DNA of 50,995 nucleotides from Elusimicrobiota bacterium (GTDB taxonomy: Bacteria > Elusimicrobiota > Elusimicrobia > UBA1565 > UBA9628), in contig JACRDN010000011.1 in assembly GCA_016218575.1 (NCBI GenBank), forward strand, positions 76,209-127,203, read 5' to 3'. Below the pieces are notes generated by a model. It was not told the origin of the DNA, did not search any database, and saw only the letters and a program-made list of their open reading frames with translations. This document shows positions 33,545 through 42,239 of this stretch, piece after piece. Each line of letters opens with the position of its first letter. Position 1 is the stretch's first letter. Both the position numbers and the translations under genes were made by a program.

Positions 33545-34675
33545 CTACTCCTTAACAGGAACCTCCGCCGTGCTGGAGGAGGAATCCTCCAGCGCCGCTG
33601 ACTCCCCGCGGCGGACCTTCTCTATCTTCTGGATGGAGGCTTCCAGGCGCCGGAAGCTTGTTTCGCTGATGTCATGGTAAAGGTCCTGGGCCTTGCCGAG
33701 CCTCTCTCCCAGGTCGGAGAACCTCTCGCGGAATTTCTGATAGGCCGCGGAGAAGGCGGAGATCAGCTTGATCACCTCCTGGGTGGCCTGGGTGAAGTGG
33801 AAATTCTCGAAGGCTTGGCGCACCACGGAGATCACGGCATAAAGCGTGAAGGGAGAGCACAGCACCACCTTCTGGGCCAAGGCCTCGTCAATCAAGCCGG
33901 GACAGGCCTCGTGGATGAAGCCGTAAACCTGCTCGTTGGGAATAAATAGGAGCACATAGTCCAAGGTCTGCTCGCCGGGATTGATATAGTCCCGGCGCTG
34001 TATTTCCTTGATCCGGGCCTTCACGTCCTTGAGAAAGTCGGCCTTGTGCCGCTCTTTCTCCTCAGTGGCGGCGGCGTTGACCAGGCGCAGGTAATTGTCC
34101 AAGGGGAACTTCACGTCCATGTGAAATTTGTGCCGATCCGGCAGGAGGAAGGTGAAATCGGGGCGCGTCCCCACCGTGTCCTGGGAGCGGTTCTTCAAGT
34201 ATTGGACGTTCTCCTGGAGCCCGCATGCGCGCAGGATGTCATCGGCCATGCGCTCTCCCCACTGCCCGCGGGCCCGCGAATTGTCGAGCAAGGCCCTCAG
34301 GCCCTCCGTCGTGGCGGCGAGCTTCCCGGTGGTTTCCGATGCGTCGCGCAGGCTTTTCTCGAGGGAGCCGTATTTCTCCTGGCGCTCCGACTCGAAGCTT
34401 CTCACCAGAACCTCGTAATCCCTGAGGCGCTGGGAAAGCTGGGCCACGGCCGTTTCCACCGATTTGCGCTTCTCATCGAGCTGCGCCTCGTGGCGCACCC
34501 TCTCGGTCTCGAATTTCTGGCCGGCCAGCTCCAAAAGTCCCTTCAAATCATCCTTGAGGCGCAGCCTTTCGGCCTCCTCGTTCTTGCGTAGGGAAAAGAA
34601 AACCAGGTAAAAGACCGCGGCCGAAACGGCGCCCCCGGCCAAGGCCGCCAGGATGAAGAAAAAAAGCTGGCTCAC
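33545..34675 (-). CDS. rmuC: RmuC-family DNA recombination protein
   Basis: A 376-residue RmuC, a protein thought to limit DNA inversions and rearrangements via a nuclease-like fold. There is one N-terminal TM (about 5-27), then a long coiled coil (about 32-130), then the RmuC core with GQWGERMADDIL, DFTFLLPD and FHMDVKFPLDNYLR (about 138-205). The VDVK-type acidic/lysine pattern of the PD-(D/E)xK fold shows as MDVKFP. The length is usual. It overlaps the next upstream gene by four bases. Confidence 0.93.
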   Translation of the reverse strand: MSQLFFFILAALAGGAVSAAVFYLVFFSLRKNEEAERLRLKDDLKGLLELAGQKFETERVRHEAQLDEKRKSVETAVAQLSQRLRDYEVLVRSFESERQEKYGSLEKSLRDASETTGKLAATTEGLRALLDNSRARGQWGERMADDILRACGLQENVQYLKNRSQDTVGTRPDFTFLLPDRHKFHMDVKFPLDNYLRLVNAAATEEKERHKADFLKDVKARIKEIQRRDYINPGEQTLDYVLLFIPNEQVYGFIHEACPGLIDEALAQKVVLCSPFTLYAVISVVRQAFENFHFTQATQEVIKLISAFSAAYQKFRERFSDLGERLGKAQDLYHDISETSFRRLEASIQKIEKVRRGESAALEDSSSSTAEVPVKE

Positions 34676-35217
34676 GCCAGCGCGGCCTCGCGAGGCCGAG
34701 GCTTCCTCAGCGACGCCTTGAGGGCGGCGAAGGTGAGGACCTTGCTCTTGCAGGCCTGGCCGGTCTCAAGGTAGAGCTTGAGCTTGGCCAGGCAATCCTC
34801 CCAGCCCTGGGCGCAGCCCAGGAAGTACTTGTCGTTTCCCGGGGTCGCGGAAAAGCCGGCGTGAAGCAAGGTGACCTCGCAGCCGTCCCGCAGGGGGCGG
34901 ATGAAGAAGCTCGTCAGGGGAGGGATGATTTTCGCCTTGCGGTGCAATTTCCACATCCAAGCCACCTTGCGGCCGGGCTCCAAGTCCACGAAGCAGCCCT
35001 CGCTCTCGCCCACGGCGACGTAGGGCGGGAAGATGCCGCCGTGCTCGCCGCGGATTTTAGGCCAAACCATACGCAGCCGACCCAGGTTAGTGGCATCGGT
35101 CTCCGCCCCCTCCAGCCACCAGCGGCAGAGCTCGGTCGCCGAGGTCAGCGCCCGGTAGATCTGCTGGGGTCCGGCCTTGATCCGGATCAAATAGCGCAAG
35201 TCCCTCGTCCTAGGCAT
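34672..35217 (-). CDS. SRPBCC (START-like/AHSA1) domain protein
   Basis: A 181-residue helix-grip-fold protein. The pattern IRIKAGPQQIYRALTSATELCRWW at the start and GWEDCLAKLKLYLETG at the end are typical of AHSA1-type SRPBCC proteins, which bind hydrophobic ligands or act as co-chaperones. A basic C-terminal tail follows. It is coupled to rmuC. The ligand is unknown. Confidence 0.8.
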   Translation of the reverse strand: MPRTRDLRYLIRIKAGPQQIYRALTSATELCRWWLEGAETDATNLGRLRMVWPKIRGEHGGIFPPYVAVGESEGCFVDLEPGRKVAWMWKLHRKAKIIPPLTSFFIRPLRDGCEVTLLHAGFSATPGNDKYFLGCAQGWEDCLAKLKLYLETGQACKSKVLTFAALKASLRKPRPREAALA

Positions 35218-35222
35218 GGCCG

Positions 35223-35858
35223 CTACTCCGCCTTGGGCCCGGCGGGCCCCTCCAGAACCGGAGAGAAGGTATTGACCAGTTGGTTGAACTGAGGCTCGTA
35301 GAGCTTGTAGCCGTCCCGCGTGGCGGGATAAACCAGGACGTAGAACCCTCTTTTGAGGGGAACCACGACGTAGGCGTGCTGCCGGAAATTGACCGTTTCT
35401 CCCGTCTGTGCGCTGCTCGAAGTCCCCCAGCGGGTAGACGAGGGAACAGGAATGGGGGAAAGCACCACGAAATGCTTGGCCTTGCGCCCCCCAGCCGTGA
35501 TCTCATGAACCGGCTGGGGCATTTCATACTTTGGGCCGTAGACGTAGCTCAAGGTTTGCTGGATGAAATCATCGGCGCTCGAGTACATCTCTAGAAGCCC
35601 GTCGGGAAGCCGACGGGGGTAGGAGTAATTGTACCAGCGCACGCTGAAGCTCGGGACTCCCAGGTAAAAGTCGGGCTCGAAGGGACCGATGAAGTTGGTT
35701 TGGGCATAGTGGGTCGCTTCGCGGTCCGTCATCACATGCCAGCCCCACGGCACGGAGCCCCGCCAGTCGCTGTCGACGGAAACGTAGGCCGCGTACTTGG
35801 GCGGGCCGCAGGACGAGAAAATCGCGCAGGCCAGCGCCCCCAGAAAAAACTTTTTCAT
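35223..35858 (-). CDS. hypothetical lipoprotein
   Basis: A 211-residue lipoprotein with a clean signal (KKFFLGALACAIF) and a lipobox FSSC (C17 lipidated). The mature part is rich in Tyr/Trp and Pro, with WRGSVPWGWHVMTDREATHY and PLKRGFYVLVYPATRDGY; I recognise no family. It ends five bases before the SRPBCC gene start and probably belongs to the same operon. Confidence 0.75.
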   Translation of the reverse strand: MKKFFLGALACAIFSSCGPPKYAAYVSVDSDWRGSVPWGWHVMTDREATHYAQTNFIGPFEPDFYLGVPSFSVRWYNYSYPRRLPDGLLEMYSSADDFIQQTLSYVYGPKYEMPQPVHEITAGGRKAKHFVVLSPIPVPSSTRWGTSSSAQTGETVNFRQHAYVVVPLKRGFYVLVYPATRDGYKLYEPQFNQLVNTFSPVLEGPAGPKAE

Positions 35859-35916
35859 AAGCTCTAAAACCTGAGTATAACAGGCTGGAAGCCTCTTGTC
35901 TACAGAAACTCCCGAA

Positions 35917-37467
35917 TCAGTTGATGCCTGACACCGTTATTTTCCACCGCAAGTAGGGAGGAGAGGCGCAGTCCGGGCAAATCCCGGCGGCTATGGTCTT
36001 GGACTCGTCGCATTCGTAGCGCCGGGCCTTGAGCAGGAAAAAAAGCGGCAGGTCCACGGGATGCTTGTCCACCGCGATCCGGCACACCCGGTCGCGCGCC
36101 ATGGCCTCGGCGACCCCGTCCTTGGGCAGAAAATCAGCGGAACTTTCCCCATGCCAACCCAGCCTGAAGCTGAGCGGCGGGCGCGCATGAGGAGACCCGA
36201 TCTCCCTCCAGAACAAGCCTTGGAACGCCGCGCCCAGGGCCAAGCCGGGAGCAAGCCAACGGCGGCCGCGGCCTTTCAGGAACGCCGGAATGGCGGCGGC
36301 GGCCCCGGTCATGGCCAGAAATGAGGGAATGATGTAATAGCGGATCGAGCTCGTGTCGCGAAAGAGGATGAATAGAGAAGCGTAAGCCAAGGGCCATATC
36401 TGTAAAAAGCGCCGGTAAGGAGAGCTCTCCGTGCCGTTATCGAGGGCCCCGAGAGCCCCCGAGACGACGAGCCACAACAAGCCCGCGGCCCAGGCCCAAG
36501 AGGCGGCCGCCAAGAGCCATGGCTCCTCCCAGGAAGAGAGACGCTTGAAAATCGCCGTGTTGGACCAAATGGCGATGAAAGGGATGAGATGCCACGCCGT
36601 AAAGCAGAAAAGCCCGATGGCCAATATTCCTTTAATCAGCGCAAGCCGTCGGGCTTGGAAGTGTTCCGTTTTAGTGAATCTCTTTATCCTATCTTCCATT
36701 TCCAAAGAAAATTTTTGAAAGAGGATCGCCGCGGCCAATGGAGTCGCTAAAAGCGCCGCCGCCAAGCCCGCGCGATGCGCGGACCAAAGCGGGTCCGAAA
36801 TCAAAGGCTTCAGGGCGCAAATGAAGGCCGAAGCGATCGCAGCTATGGCGCATAAAACCGCGAGCTTCCAGCCCTGGCCCTCGAGAGCCAGGGCCGAGGC
36901 GGCGACGGCCAAGGATAGGGGAACGGAGGCGAAAATGAAGTGGTTGAACACCCCGAGGGCCGCGGCGGCCAGGAATAAAGCCACCGCGGTCGGAGAAAAT
37001 CTTTTCTCTTCGATGAACTCCCGAAGCAGGACGAGCAATACGGCAAGCAGGAAGTTCTGCAGGGCGTAGACCTCCCAGGCCACGCGGGACTTGAGCGCGA
37101 AAATTCCGAGATTGGCCATGAGATAGACAACCGCCCATGCCTCCGCCCGGCCCAGGCGCCGCGCCAAATGAGCGACCAGGATACAGGCCGCGGCCGCGTT
37201 GAGGAAAGCCCCGGGAAGCCTCAAGGCAAACACGCTCACCCCGAGCCCCGCGAAAGCCTTGGAAAGGATCCAGGCATAAAGGGAGCCCGTGTAGCCATTC
37301 ATGCCGTGCAAGGTGTAGACGCCGCGCTCGAGGAAGTTCGCGGCGAGGATGCCGATCCAGGCCTCGTCCATGTGCAGGCCCGGGAAAGACTCCAGGCGCC
37401 AGAGCATCAAGGCGGCCAAGTAGGCGCAGCCCAAAGAGAGAAGGAAAAAGCCGGAAAAGCGCCTCAT
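35917..37467 (-). CDS. GT-C membrane glycosyltransferase-like protein
   Basis: A 516-residue polytopic protein with about eleven TMs. The first loop carries the canonical acidic pair in GLHMDEAWIG (D34, E35), as in PMT/ArnT-type enzymes that use polyprenyl-phosphate sugars. A periplasmic C-terminal part of about 80 residues contains a C-x-x-C pair (GICPDCASP). The last codons (ending ITVSGIN) coincide with a short motif common in REP-like elements. It lies just downstream of tRNA-Thr on the same strand. Confidence 0.75.
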   Translation of the reverse strand: MRRFSGFFLLSLGCAYLAALMLWRLESFPGLHMDEAWIGILAANFLERGVYTLHGMNGYTGSLYAWILSKAFAGLGVSVFALRLPGAFLNAAAACILVAHLARRLGRAEAWAVVYLMANLGIFALKSRVAWEVYALQNFLLAVLLVLLREFIEEKRFSPTAVALFLAAAALGVFNHFIFASVPLSLAVAASALALEGQGWKLAVLCAIAAIASAFICALKPLISDPLWSAHRAGLAAALLATPLAAAILFQKFSLEMEDRIKRFTKTEHFQARRLALIKGILAIGLFCFTAWHLIPFIAIWSNTAIFKRLSSWEEPWLLAAASWAWAAGLLWLVVSGALGALDNGTESSPYRRFLQIWPLAYASLFILFRDTSSIRYYIIPSFLAMTGAAAAIPAFLKGRGRRWLAPGLALGAAFQGLFWREIGSPHARPPLSFRLGWHGESSADFLPKDGVAEAMARDRVCRIAVDKHPVDLPLFFLLKARRYECDESKTIAAGICPDCASPPYLRWKITVSGIN

Positions 37468-37478
37468 TAGGGAAGGAT

Positions 37479-37549
37479 AGCCCCCGCCCGGAATCGAACC
37501 GAGGTAGGCAGTTTACAAAACTGCTGCTCTACCACTGAGCTACGGGGGC
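37479..37549 (-). tRNA. tRNA-Thr (anticodon TGT)
   Basis: A full cloverleaf on the minus strand: acceptor GCCCCCG/CGGGGGC, D-arm GCTC/GAGC, anticodon stem GCAGT/ACTGC with loop TTTGTAA (anticodon TGT, reads ACA), a 4-base variable loop, T-arm CTCGG/CCGGG with loop TTCGATT. The discriminator base is T. CCA is not encoded. Length is 71 bases. Confidence 0.95.
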
Positions 37550-37555
37550 GACGCG

Positions 37556-37960
37556 TTATTTTACAAAATACTGCAGCTCGTAGACGCTTTGGCTGCGATC
37601 CTTGAAGACCGCCCCGCTCGGGCCGAACTCCGGAACGGTGAAGTAAGGCGCCTGGCTGGCGGATTCCCTCTTGAAATACTCCCGCTCCAAGGAATCCTTT
37701 TTCGCCGCCTTATTGGCGCAGTCGGCCCCGTAGTACACGGGGCACTCCAGGGCGACGATCTTGAAGGACTTCTCCTCAAAAATCGGCCCGCCCCCCCCCC
37801 CCCGGCACTTCCGCCAGCTCTCCCGCGATCAGAATGCCGCCCGCCGGCAAATTGGGGGCGCTTTTTTAAGAAAGAATCGCCCCGCCTTCAAGCCCTCCTC
37901 GGCCCGGGCCTGCCCCAGGCAAAGACACAAACTAAAAAAACAGACGATCATAACGCGCAT
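37556..37960 (-). pseudogene. secreted small protein with two frameshifts (C13/G13 tract)
   Basis: A gene for a secreted protein of about 135 residues, broken by two compensating shifts. The start (MRVMIVCFFSLCLCLGQARA) is a signal peptide behind a perfect AGGAGG seven bases upstream; an ATG six bases earlier is too close to that site. After FFLKK, restoring one A in an A6 run gives SAPNLPAGGILIAGELAEVPG in frame. A run of 13 G on the coding strand (37791-37803) then shifts the frame back by one extra base, to PIFEEKSFKIVALECPVYY and the stop. As written, a TGA truncates the product at about 40 residues. It may be an assembly artefact, a true pseudogene, or a phase-variable gene. Confidence 0.7.
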
Positions 37961-38033
37961 AGTCATACCTCCTTAAAACTAACGGTCGTCCAAATATAGC
38001 AGTTTCAAGAAATTGCCCGGCCGCCGATTGGCG

Positions 38034-38065
38034 AAAAAAGAGGCGGGGCCCTCACGGGCCCCGCC
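38034..38065 (-). terminator. intrinsic terminator of the 1217-residue protein gene
   Basis: Read on the minus strand: GGCGGGGCCC, loop GTGA, GGGCCCCGCC, then TC and a run of six T. A strong 10-pair stem, about 25 bases after the stop. Confidence 0.9.
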
Positions 38066-38089
38066 TGTGCTAATTATAAGTAAGGAACC

Positions 38090-41000
38090 TTACTGTTTGG
38101 CCAAGTCGTCGACCATTCCTTGGGCATCCTTACCGCTCTTTCCCGCGAAGTAGGCGAACGCCGCCGACGCGAGAAGGACCGCCGCCCTATACCCCAGACC
38201 GAATCCAGGCATGAGGAACGTGTAAGCAAGCAGCGTTCCAATTCCCGCGATGAGGTAGTGCGGGGTGAACATGCCGAGGATCAAGCCCACCGAAGAGGCC
38301 AGGATGACGTGGGCCAGCGCGGGGTAGGCGGAAGAAACCGCCACGGCGCCGACGATTCCCGCGATGCCGGTCATCGCCGCTTTCATGAAGCGCGAGCGAT
38401 CAATGGACTTCCGGTACAGGCCTCCCGAGAGGGCCGCGCTGAGGACGGTGGCCACCGCGGGCTGGCTCATCGGGTCTTGAGGGTTGGCGGTAAGGCCCGT
38501 CGCGTGGAACACCGTCGCGACGGCCGTGCTCACCATACCGGCCATGAAAGGCTGGCCGATGGCCAAGCCCAGGAGAGCTCCCATGGCCACGGGGGCCCAC
38601 ACAGCGCCCCAGAAGGCCGTCGGGACCGCGAGGAAGTAAGCTCCCACCACGGTCGCCATGATTCCGGCCGCTCCGAGAACGCCCATGAGCTTGCTGCGAT
38701 GGTCCGGGTTCGGGATGTAGCCCGCCAAGCCCCGGGACACGTAGGCGGCGGACAGCGCGGCCATCGTGATCAGGGTCGGGATGGATGCGGCAACGGCCGC
38801 TCCGACGGGCGTCGCGATGGCGGCGGCCACGCCGGCCACGGCCAGGCCGATGACGTCGGCCTTGCTGAACCGGACTTTGGCGTTGAGCATCTCATGCACC
38901 GGCCGAGCGGCGGCGCCGAAGAGGAAGCCCACGGAGATCGCAAGGATCGCCGCCACGGCTCCTCCGGTGGACATCGCCGCGACCGCGGCTCCGGTCAAGA
39001 CCATGCCGATGGTCCCGGTGTACATATCCCTGAGGTTGACGCTCTTGATGTCGCGCATCAGGATATGAGTCCCCAAGGCCATGGCGAAGGCCGCGTACCT
39101 GAGGGTGTGGGCGGCCGCGCCGATCGGAAGACCGACCAAGGCCACGCCGGCCACGGCGGCCAAGGCTCCGGCCACGGTCAGCTTGCCCTCCGAGGACAGG
39201 CCGAACATGGCGCCCAGTATCACCGGGGCGAGCTTGATCGCCAGAGGCGCGCCGATGCCGGTGGCCAAGGCGAAGGCCATGGCGATTCCGGCCATGCCGA
39301 TATTGCGCCCGTACTTCTCCTTGATGCCCTCGGGCAACTCGGCCACGGACAGGGAGGCAAGCGCGGTGACGTTGAGGCTGGTCACCACCGCGGCAGGCAC
39401 GCCCAAGACCGGCAGGACCGCCAGGGCCGCGACGGCGATGGCGACTCTGCCGCTCGCGTCTTTGTTGACCCCGGCGATGGAGCCGAGGACGACGCCGATG
39501 GCGAGACTCGACAACAGCGGGACGGGAACGTACAAGGAAGCCACCGCGGCCAAGATGCCGCCGATGGAGACGACGTTATTGATGAGTGAGTCGGAGACTC
39601 CCTGCTCTTTCTGAGCTTTGACGTACATGTGCGCCGCGTAAGCCGCCGTCGGAATGATGAGGAGCGGCAGGTTGGCGGTGGCGGCCAGGACCGTTCCGAC
39701 CAGGCCCACGGCTAGGCCGGCGGCCAAGGTCATGGACAAGGCCTTGCGGTCCGAGGCCTTGCGCTCATGGGCGAACTTGCTGACGGCGTAGCTGGCCAAG
39801 GTCGCGATGACCGTGGGGATGAGGTAGGCGGCCGCGCCGGCGGTGCCCACCGTCATGACGGCGCCGCTGCCGATGGCCAAGGTCACGACGCCGAGGACCG
39901 CGAGGGACGCGCCCGCGAGGGTCTCCCTGTTGATGACGTCATGGCTCGTGCCGATCTCGCCCCGGAAGTGCATGCGGCTGTACAAGGCCGCGGCGGCCGA
40001 CAGCCAAAGCAGAGGCATGGACGAGACGCCGGCCACCTGCGCGATGTTGACGAGCGCTATGCTCACGCCGTAGACGGGCGCCAGTTGAGGGGTGTCGGCA
40101 TTGAAATGCCCCAGGGCCAGGGAGATGAGCCAGGGCAGGAACAAGGACGCTCCCAAGGCGGTAGGACCACTCACGGCCAGGAACACGGTCCCGGCCACGG
40201 CGCCGGCCATTCCAACGTAGCCCAGCCAGGACTCAAGCTGCCCCTTGTCCGAGCCGTTCATGAGAAGAGCGGCCGAGAAGGTGCTGGCCGCCATGAGGAA
40301 GATGGCCTGCAGGGGCGCCGCAGGGCCGAACACGGATCCGGCCACGTACCAGAGCCAAGACACCATGGCTCCGGCCGCGACTCCGCCGATCACATGATTG
40401 TACTTGGCGGCGTGATAGCCCGCCAGCACGGAAAGAACCATGGGAACGGCCAGAGGATAGGACGCCGCCAAGGTCGCGGGAGCCGCGAAAGCCGCGATCC
40501 CGGTGAGAGCCAAGGCGAAGACGGCGACGAACCGGCGCGCCATGTCCTTTCTCTCGAAGCCCTGGGTGAAGAGCTCGGTGGAGACGGTGGCGATGCCCAA
40601 GGTGAGGGCCTGGGCCGCGAAGGCCACGGCCGTCGCCATGCCGGCGACGCTGAGGGCGCTCAGGGCCGCGAAGGAAACCACCGCGACCGCGGCGCCGACC
40701 TTGGAGTTCTGCGTGGAATAATACGCCAAGGCGCCCATGACGATGGGCAGGACCCCAAACTGCATCAAGGTCACGGCCGCGGCGGGAGCGGCGGCCGAGC
40801 CGAGGATCAGGTAACCCGCGGCGGCCACGCCGGCGCCGACCACTCCGACCAACTTCAAGGTGCTTGTGTTTTGGGGAACGTCGTCCGCGCTGTCCGGAGA
40901 GAGACCCAGCACGTTGATATTCCTGCTATGAACGATAGAACCGCCGATCAGCCCCGACAAGATCAAACCGACGCCGATGGTGATCGCTCCGCTCACGATG

Positions 41001-41743
41001 GATGCGATTCCGAGCCCGGCCAGCGTTAGGCCGAGGATAAGACCCAGGCTCTGCGGGCTTTGGCGACCGTTGGAGCCTCCGCCGAATCCATCGAAACCGC
41101 CGAAGTCAATCATCCCTCTGCGACCGGCCGCCCGGCCTCTGTAGCCCAGCAATCCCGATCTGGAGGAAGAGCCTTTGCCGGCGTTCACGACAGTGGCATC
41201 GTCAGCCTGTCCGGAGCGGACGGTTTTCAGGTCCCACTGCTTCTGGCCCTGCCCGACCGCCGCTTCAACCGAGCCCTGCTGGAGCGTCTCGGTCGCGAGT
41301 TCTTGGGTCGCCATGGCATCCGCCGCGGCCTGAACCCGAGCCTGCGCCTGAGGAGCGAATCCGCTCATGCCGGCCGAGGTCCTCTGAACTCTCTCAGTCC
41401 TTACTAAGGAGAGATTGGCTCTCGTTCGAGCATCCTGCCGAGTATCGGGAGCGCTCGTCTCGGCGCGGCCCCCGTTAATGACCCTTAAGGAAGGGGTCGC
41501 ATTGGGAGCTGTAGGGCCAGCCTGCGTGTCCAACTGCATGGCATTGGCTCCGATAATGTTGACACCCGCGTTGCCGCGGTTCCCGGTAACGACTCCGGGT
41601 CGCACGGCTCCGAGGTTGACGACTTTGCCCTGTCCCCTGACATTACCGCCCGCCATTGCCTGATAGCATCCCAGTCCGGGGGAGACCATCACGACAGCGG
41701 CGGCGACGGCAGTGGCCAGGAAACGGTTCAACCACTGTTTCAT
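38090..41743 (-). CDS. giant polytopic membrane protein of repeated helical hairpins (novel family?)
   Basis: A 1217-residue protein I cannot place. An N-terminal signal (about residues 1-31) precedes a soluble, low-complexity part to about residue 235. The rest is some 16-18 repeats of about 50-65 residues. Each has two hydrophobic helices split by a short proline-containing turn (PATLAASYPLAVP; ANLPLLIIP; AVPTAFWGAVWAP) and is separated from the next by a charged loop (FERKDMARRF; ERKASDRKA; DPDHRSK-like). This implies 32 or more TMs. It ends GKSGKDAQGMVDDLAKQ. The SD GGAGGCG lies before the ATG and a strong terminator follows, so it is monocistronic. No transporter motif, nucleotide site or conserved charged pore residue stands out. 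It could be a lineage-specific scaffold or channel. Confidence 0.75.
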   Translation of the reverse strand: MKQWLNRFLATAVAAAVVMVSPGLGCYQAMAGGNVRGQGKVVNLGAVRPGVVTGNRGNAGVNIIGANAMQLDTQAGPTAPNATPSLRVINGGRAETSAPDTRQDARTRANLSLVRTERVQRTSAGMSGFAPQAQARVQAAADAMATQELATETLQQGSVEAAVGQGQKQWDLKTVRSGQADDATVVNAGKGSSSRSGLLGYRGRAAGRRGMIDFGGFDGFGGGSNGRQSPQSLGLILGLTLAGLGIASIVSGAITIGVGLILSGLIGGSIVHSRNINVLGLSPDSADDVPQNTSTLKLVGVVGAGVAAAGYLILGSAAAPAAAVTLMQFGVLPIVMGALAYYSTQNSKVGAAVAVVSFAALSALSVAGMATAVAFAAQALTLGIATVSTELFTQGFERKDMARRFVAVFALALTGIAAFAAPATLAASYPLAVPMVLSVLAGYHAAKYNHVIGGVAAGAMVSWLWYVAGSVFGPAAPLQAIFLMAASTFSAALLMNGSDKGQLESWLGYVGMAGAVAGTVFLAVSGPTALGASLFLPWLISLALGHFNADTPQLAPVYGVSIALVNIAQVAGVSSMPLLWLSAAAALYSRMHFRGEIGTSHDVINRETLAGASLAVLGVVTLAIGSGAVMTVGTAGAAAYLIPTVIATLASYAVSKFAHERKASDRKALSMTLAAGLAVGLVGTVLAATANLPLLIIPTAAYAAHMYVKAQKEQGVSDSLINNVVSIGGILAAVASLYVPVPLLSSLAIGVVLGSIAGVNKDASGRVAIAVAALAVLPVLGVPAAVVTSLNVTALASLSVAELPEGIKEKYGRNIGMAGIAMAFALATGIGAPLAIKLAPVILGAMFGLSSEGKLTVAGALAAVAGVALVGLPIGAAAHTLRYAAFAMALGTHILMRDIKSVNLRDMYTGTIGMVLTGAAVAAMSTGGAVAAILAISVGFLFGAAARPVHEMLNAKVRFSKADVIGLAVAGVAAAIATPVGAAVAASIPTLITMAALSAAYVSRGLAGYIPNPDHRSKLMGVLGAAGIMATVVGAYFLAVPTAFWGAVWAPVAMGALLGLAIGQPFMAGMVSTAVATVFHATGLTANPQDPMSQPAVATVLSAALSGGLYRKSIDRSRFMKAAMTGIAGIVGAVAVSSAYPALAHVILASSVGLILGMFTPHYLIAGIGTLLAYTFLMPGFGLGYRAAVLLASAAFAYFAGKSGKDAQGMVDDLAKQ

Positions 41744-41998
41744 AATTCGCCTCCGGTGCGTAAATTACAGACCATGGGACCATAGTAGGAATAATGCGGA
41801 GAAAGCCCATGGGCCCTAGGGACCTTTCGCGTTCCCAATTTTGGCCTACAGTTTTATGGGACCTCTGTCCGGTGCCAGGCTTTTAGAAGTTTAAAGTTAT
41901 GGGGCCAATAGTCCTACCGAGACCTAGGCCCTCTGGCGTAAGGAAGACGGGCCTTATGGCCCCTGCCCCGAGGGAAGTCTGGGCTTACACTAAGAGAG
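41744..41998. promoter_or_regulatory. repeat-bearing intergenic leader
   Basis: A 255-bp non-coding gap, divergent between the giant gene and a small lipoprotein. It contains five short copies of ATGGG(A/G/C)CC or a close variant, starting at 41774, 41809, 41856, 41899 and 41956 (spacing 35-57 bases). Some are followed by TAG or CTAG. I see no other gene in it. Confidence 0.45.
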
Positions 41999-42238
41999 AT
42001 GGAAAAATCCTGGCCGAACCTCTCCTGTCTTCTTGCGGCAGGTTTGGCCCTAACCGCCTGCGCGGGGCCACGGCAGCATGTCTATCGCTTCGCCAGCCTA
42101 GGCTTCAGCGTCCGCGTCATGCCCCACCGCAGCATCACCGCGGCCGACTGCGGCTCGCGCAGAAAGGATGACGGGAGCCCCCTCGCCCACGCCGACGGCT
42201 GGAAAACGGCCTCGGCCGACCAACTTCACTGGCGGTAA
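41999..42238 (+). CDS. small hypothetical lipoprotein
   Basis: A 79-residue protein with a short signal and a clean lipobox (LALTAC, C21 lipidated). The mature part, AGPRQHVYRFASLGFSVRV then CGSRRKDDGSPL, shows no known domain. It ends one base before the convergent response-regulator gene. It may be complete but small, or a truncated lipoprotein. A weak TACACT lies about 14 bases before the ATG. Confidence 0.55.
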   Translation: MEKSWPNLSCLLAAGLALTACAGPRQHVYRFASLGFSVRVMPHRSITAADCGSRRKDDGSPLAHADGWKTASADQLHWR

Positions 42239-42239
42239 G

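Noticed and set aside
37791-37803. C13 run as an assembly gap filler
   Set aside because: Cannot be decided from sequence; flanking frames are coherent on both sides, so I treat it as a real or slightly mis-sized tract.
38120-39589. Open frames on the plus strand opposite the giant membrane protein
   Set aside because: His/Gly/Arg-rich translation with no domain; typical antisense shadow of Ala/Gly/Val-rich coding.
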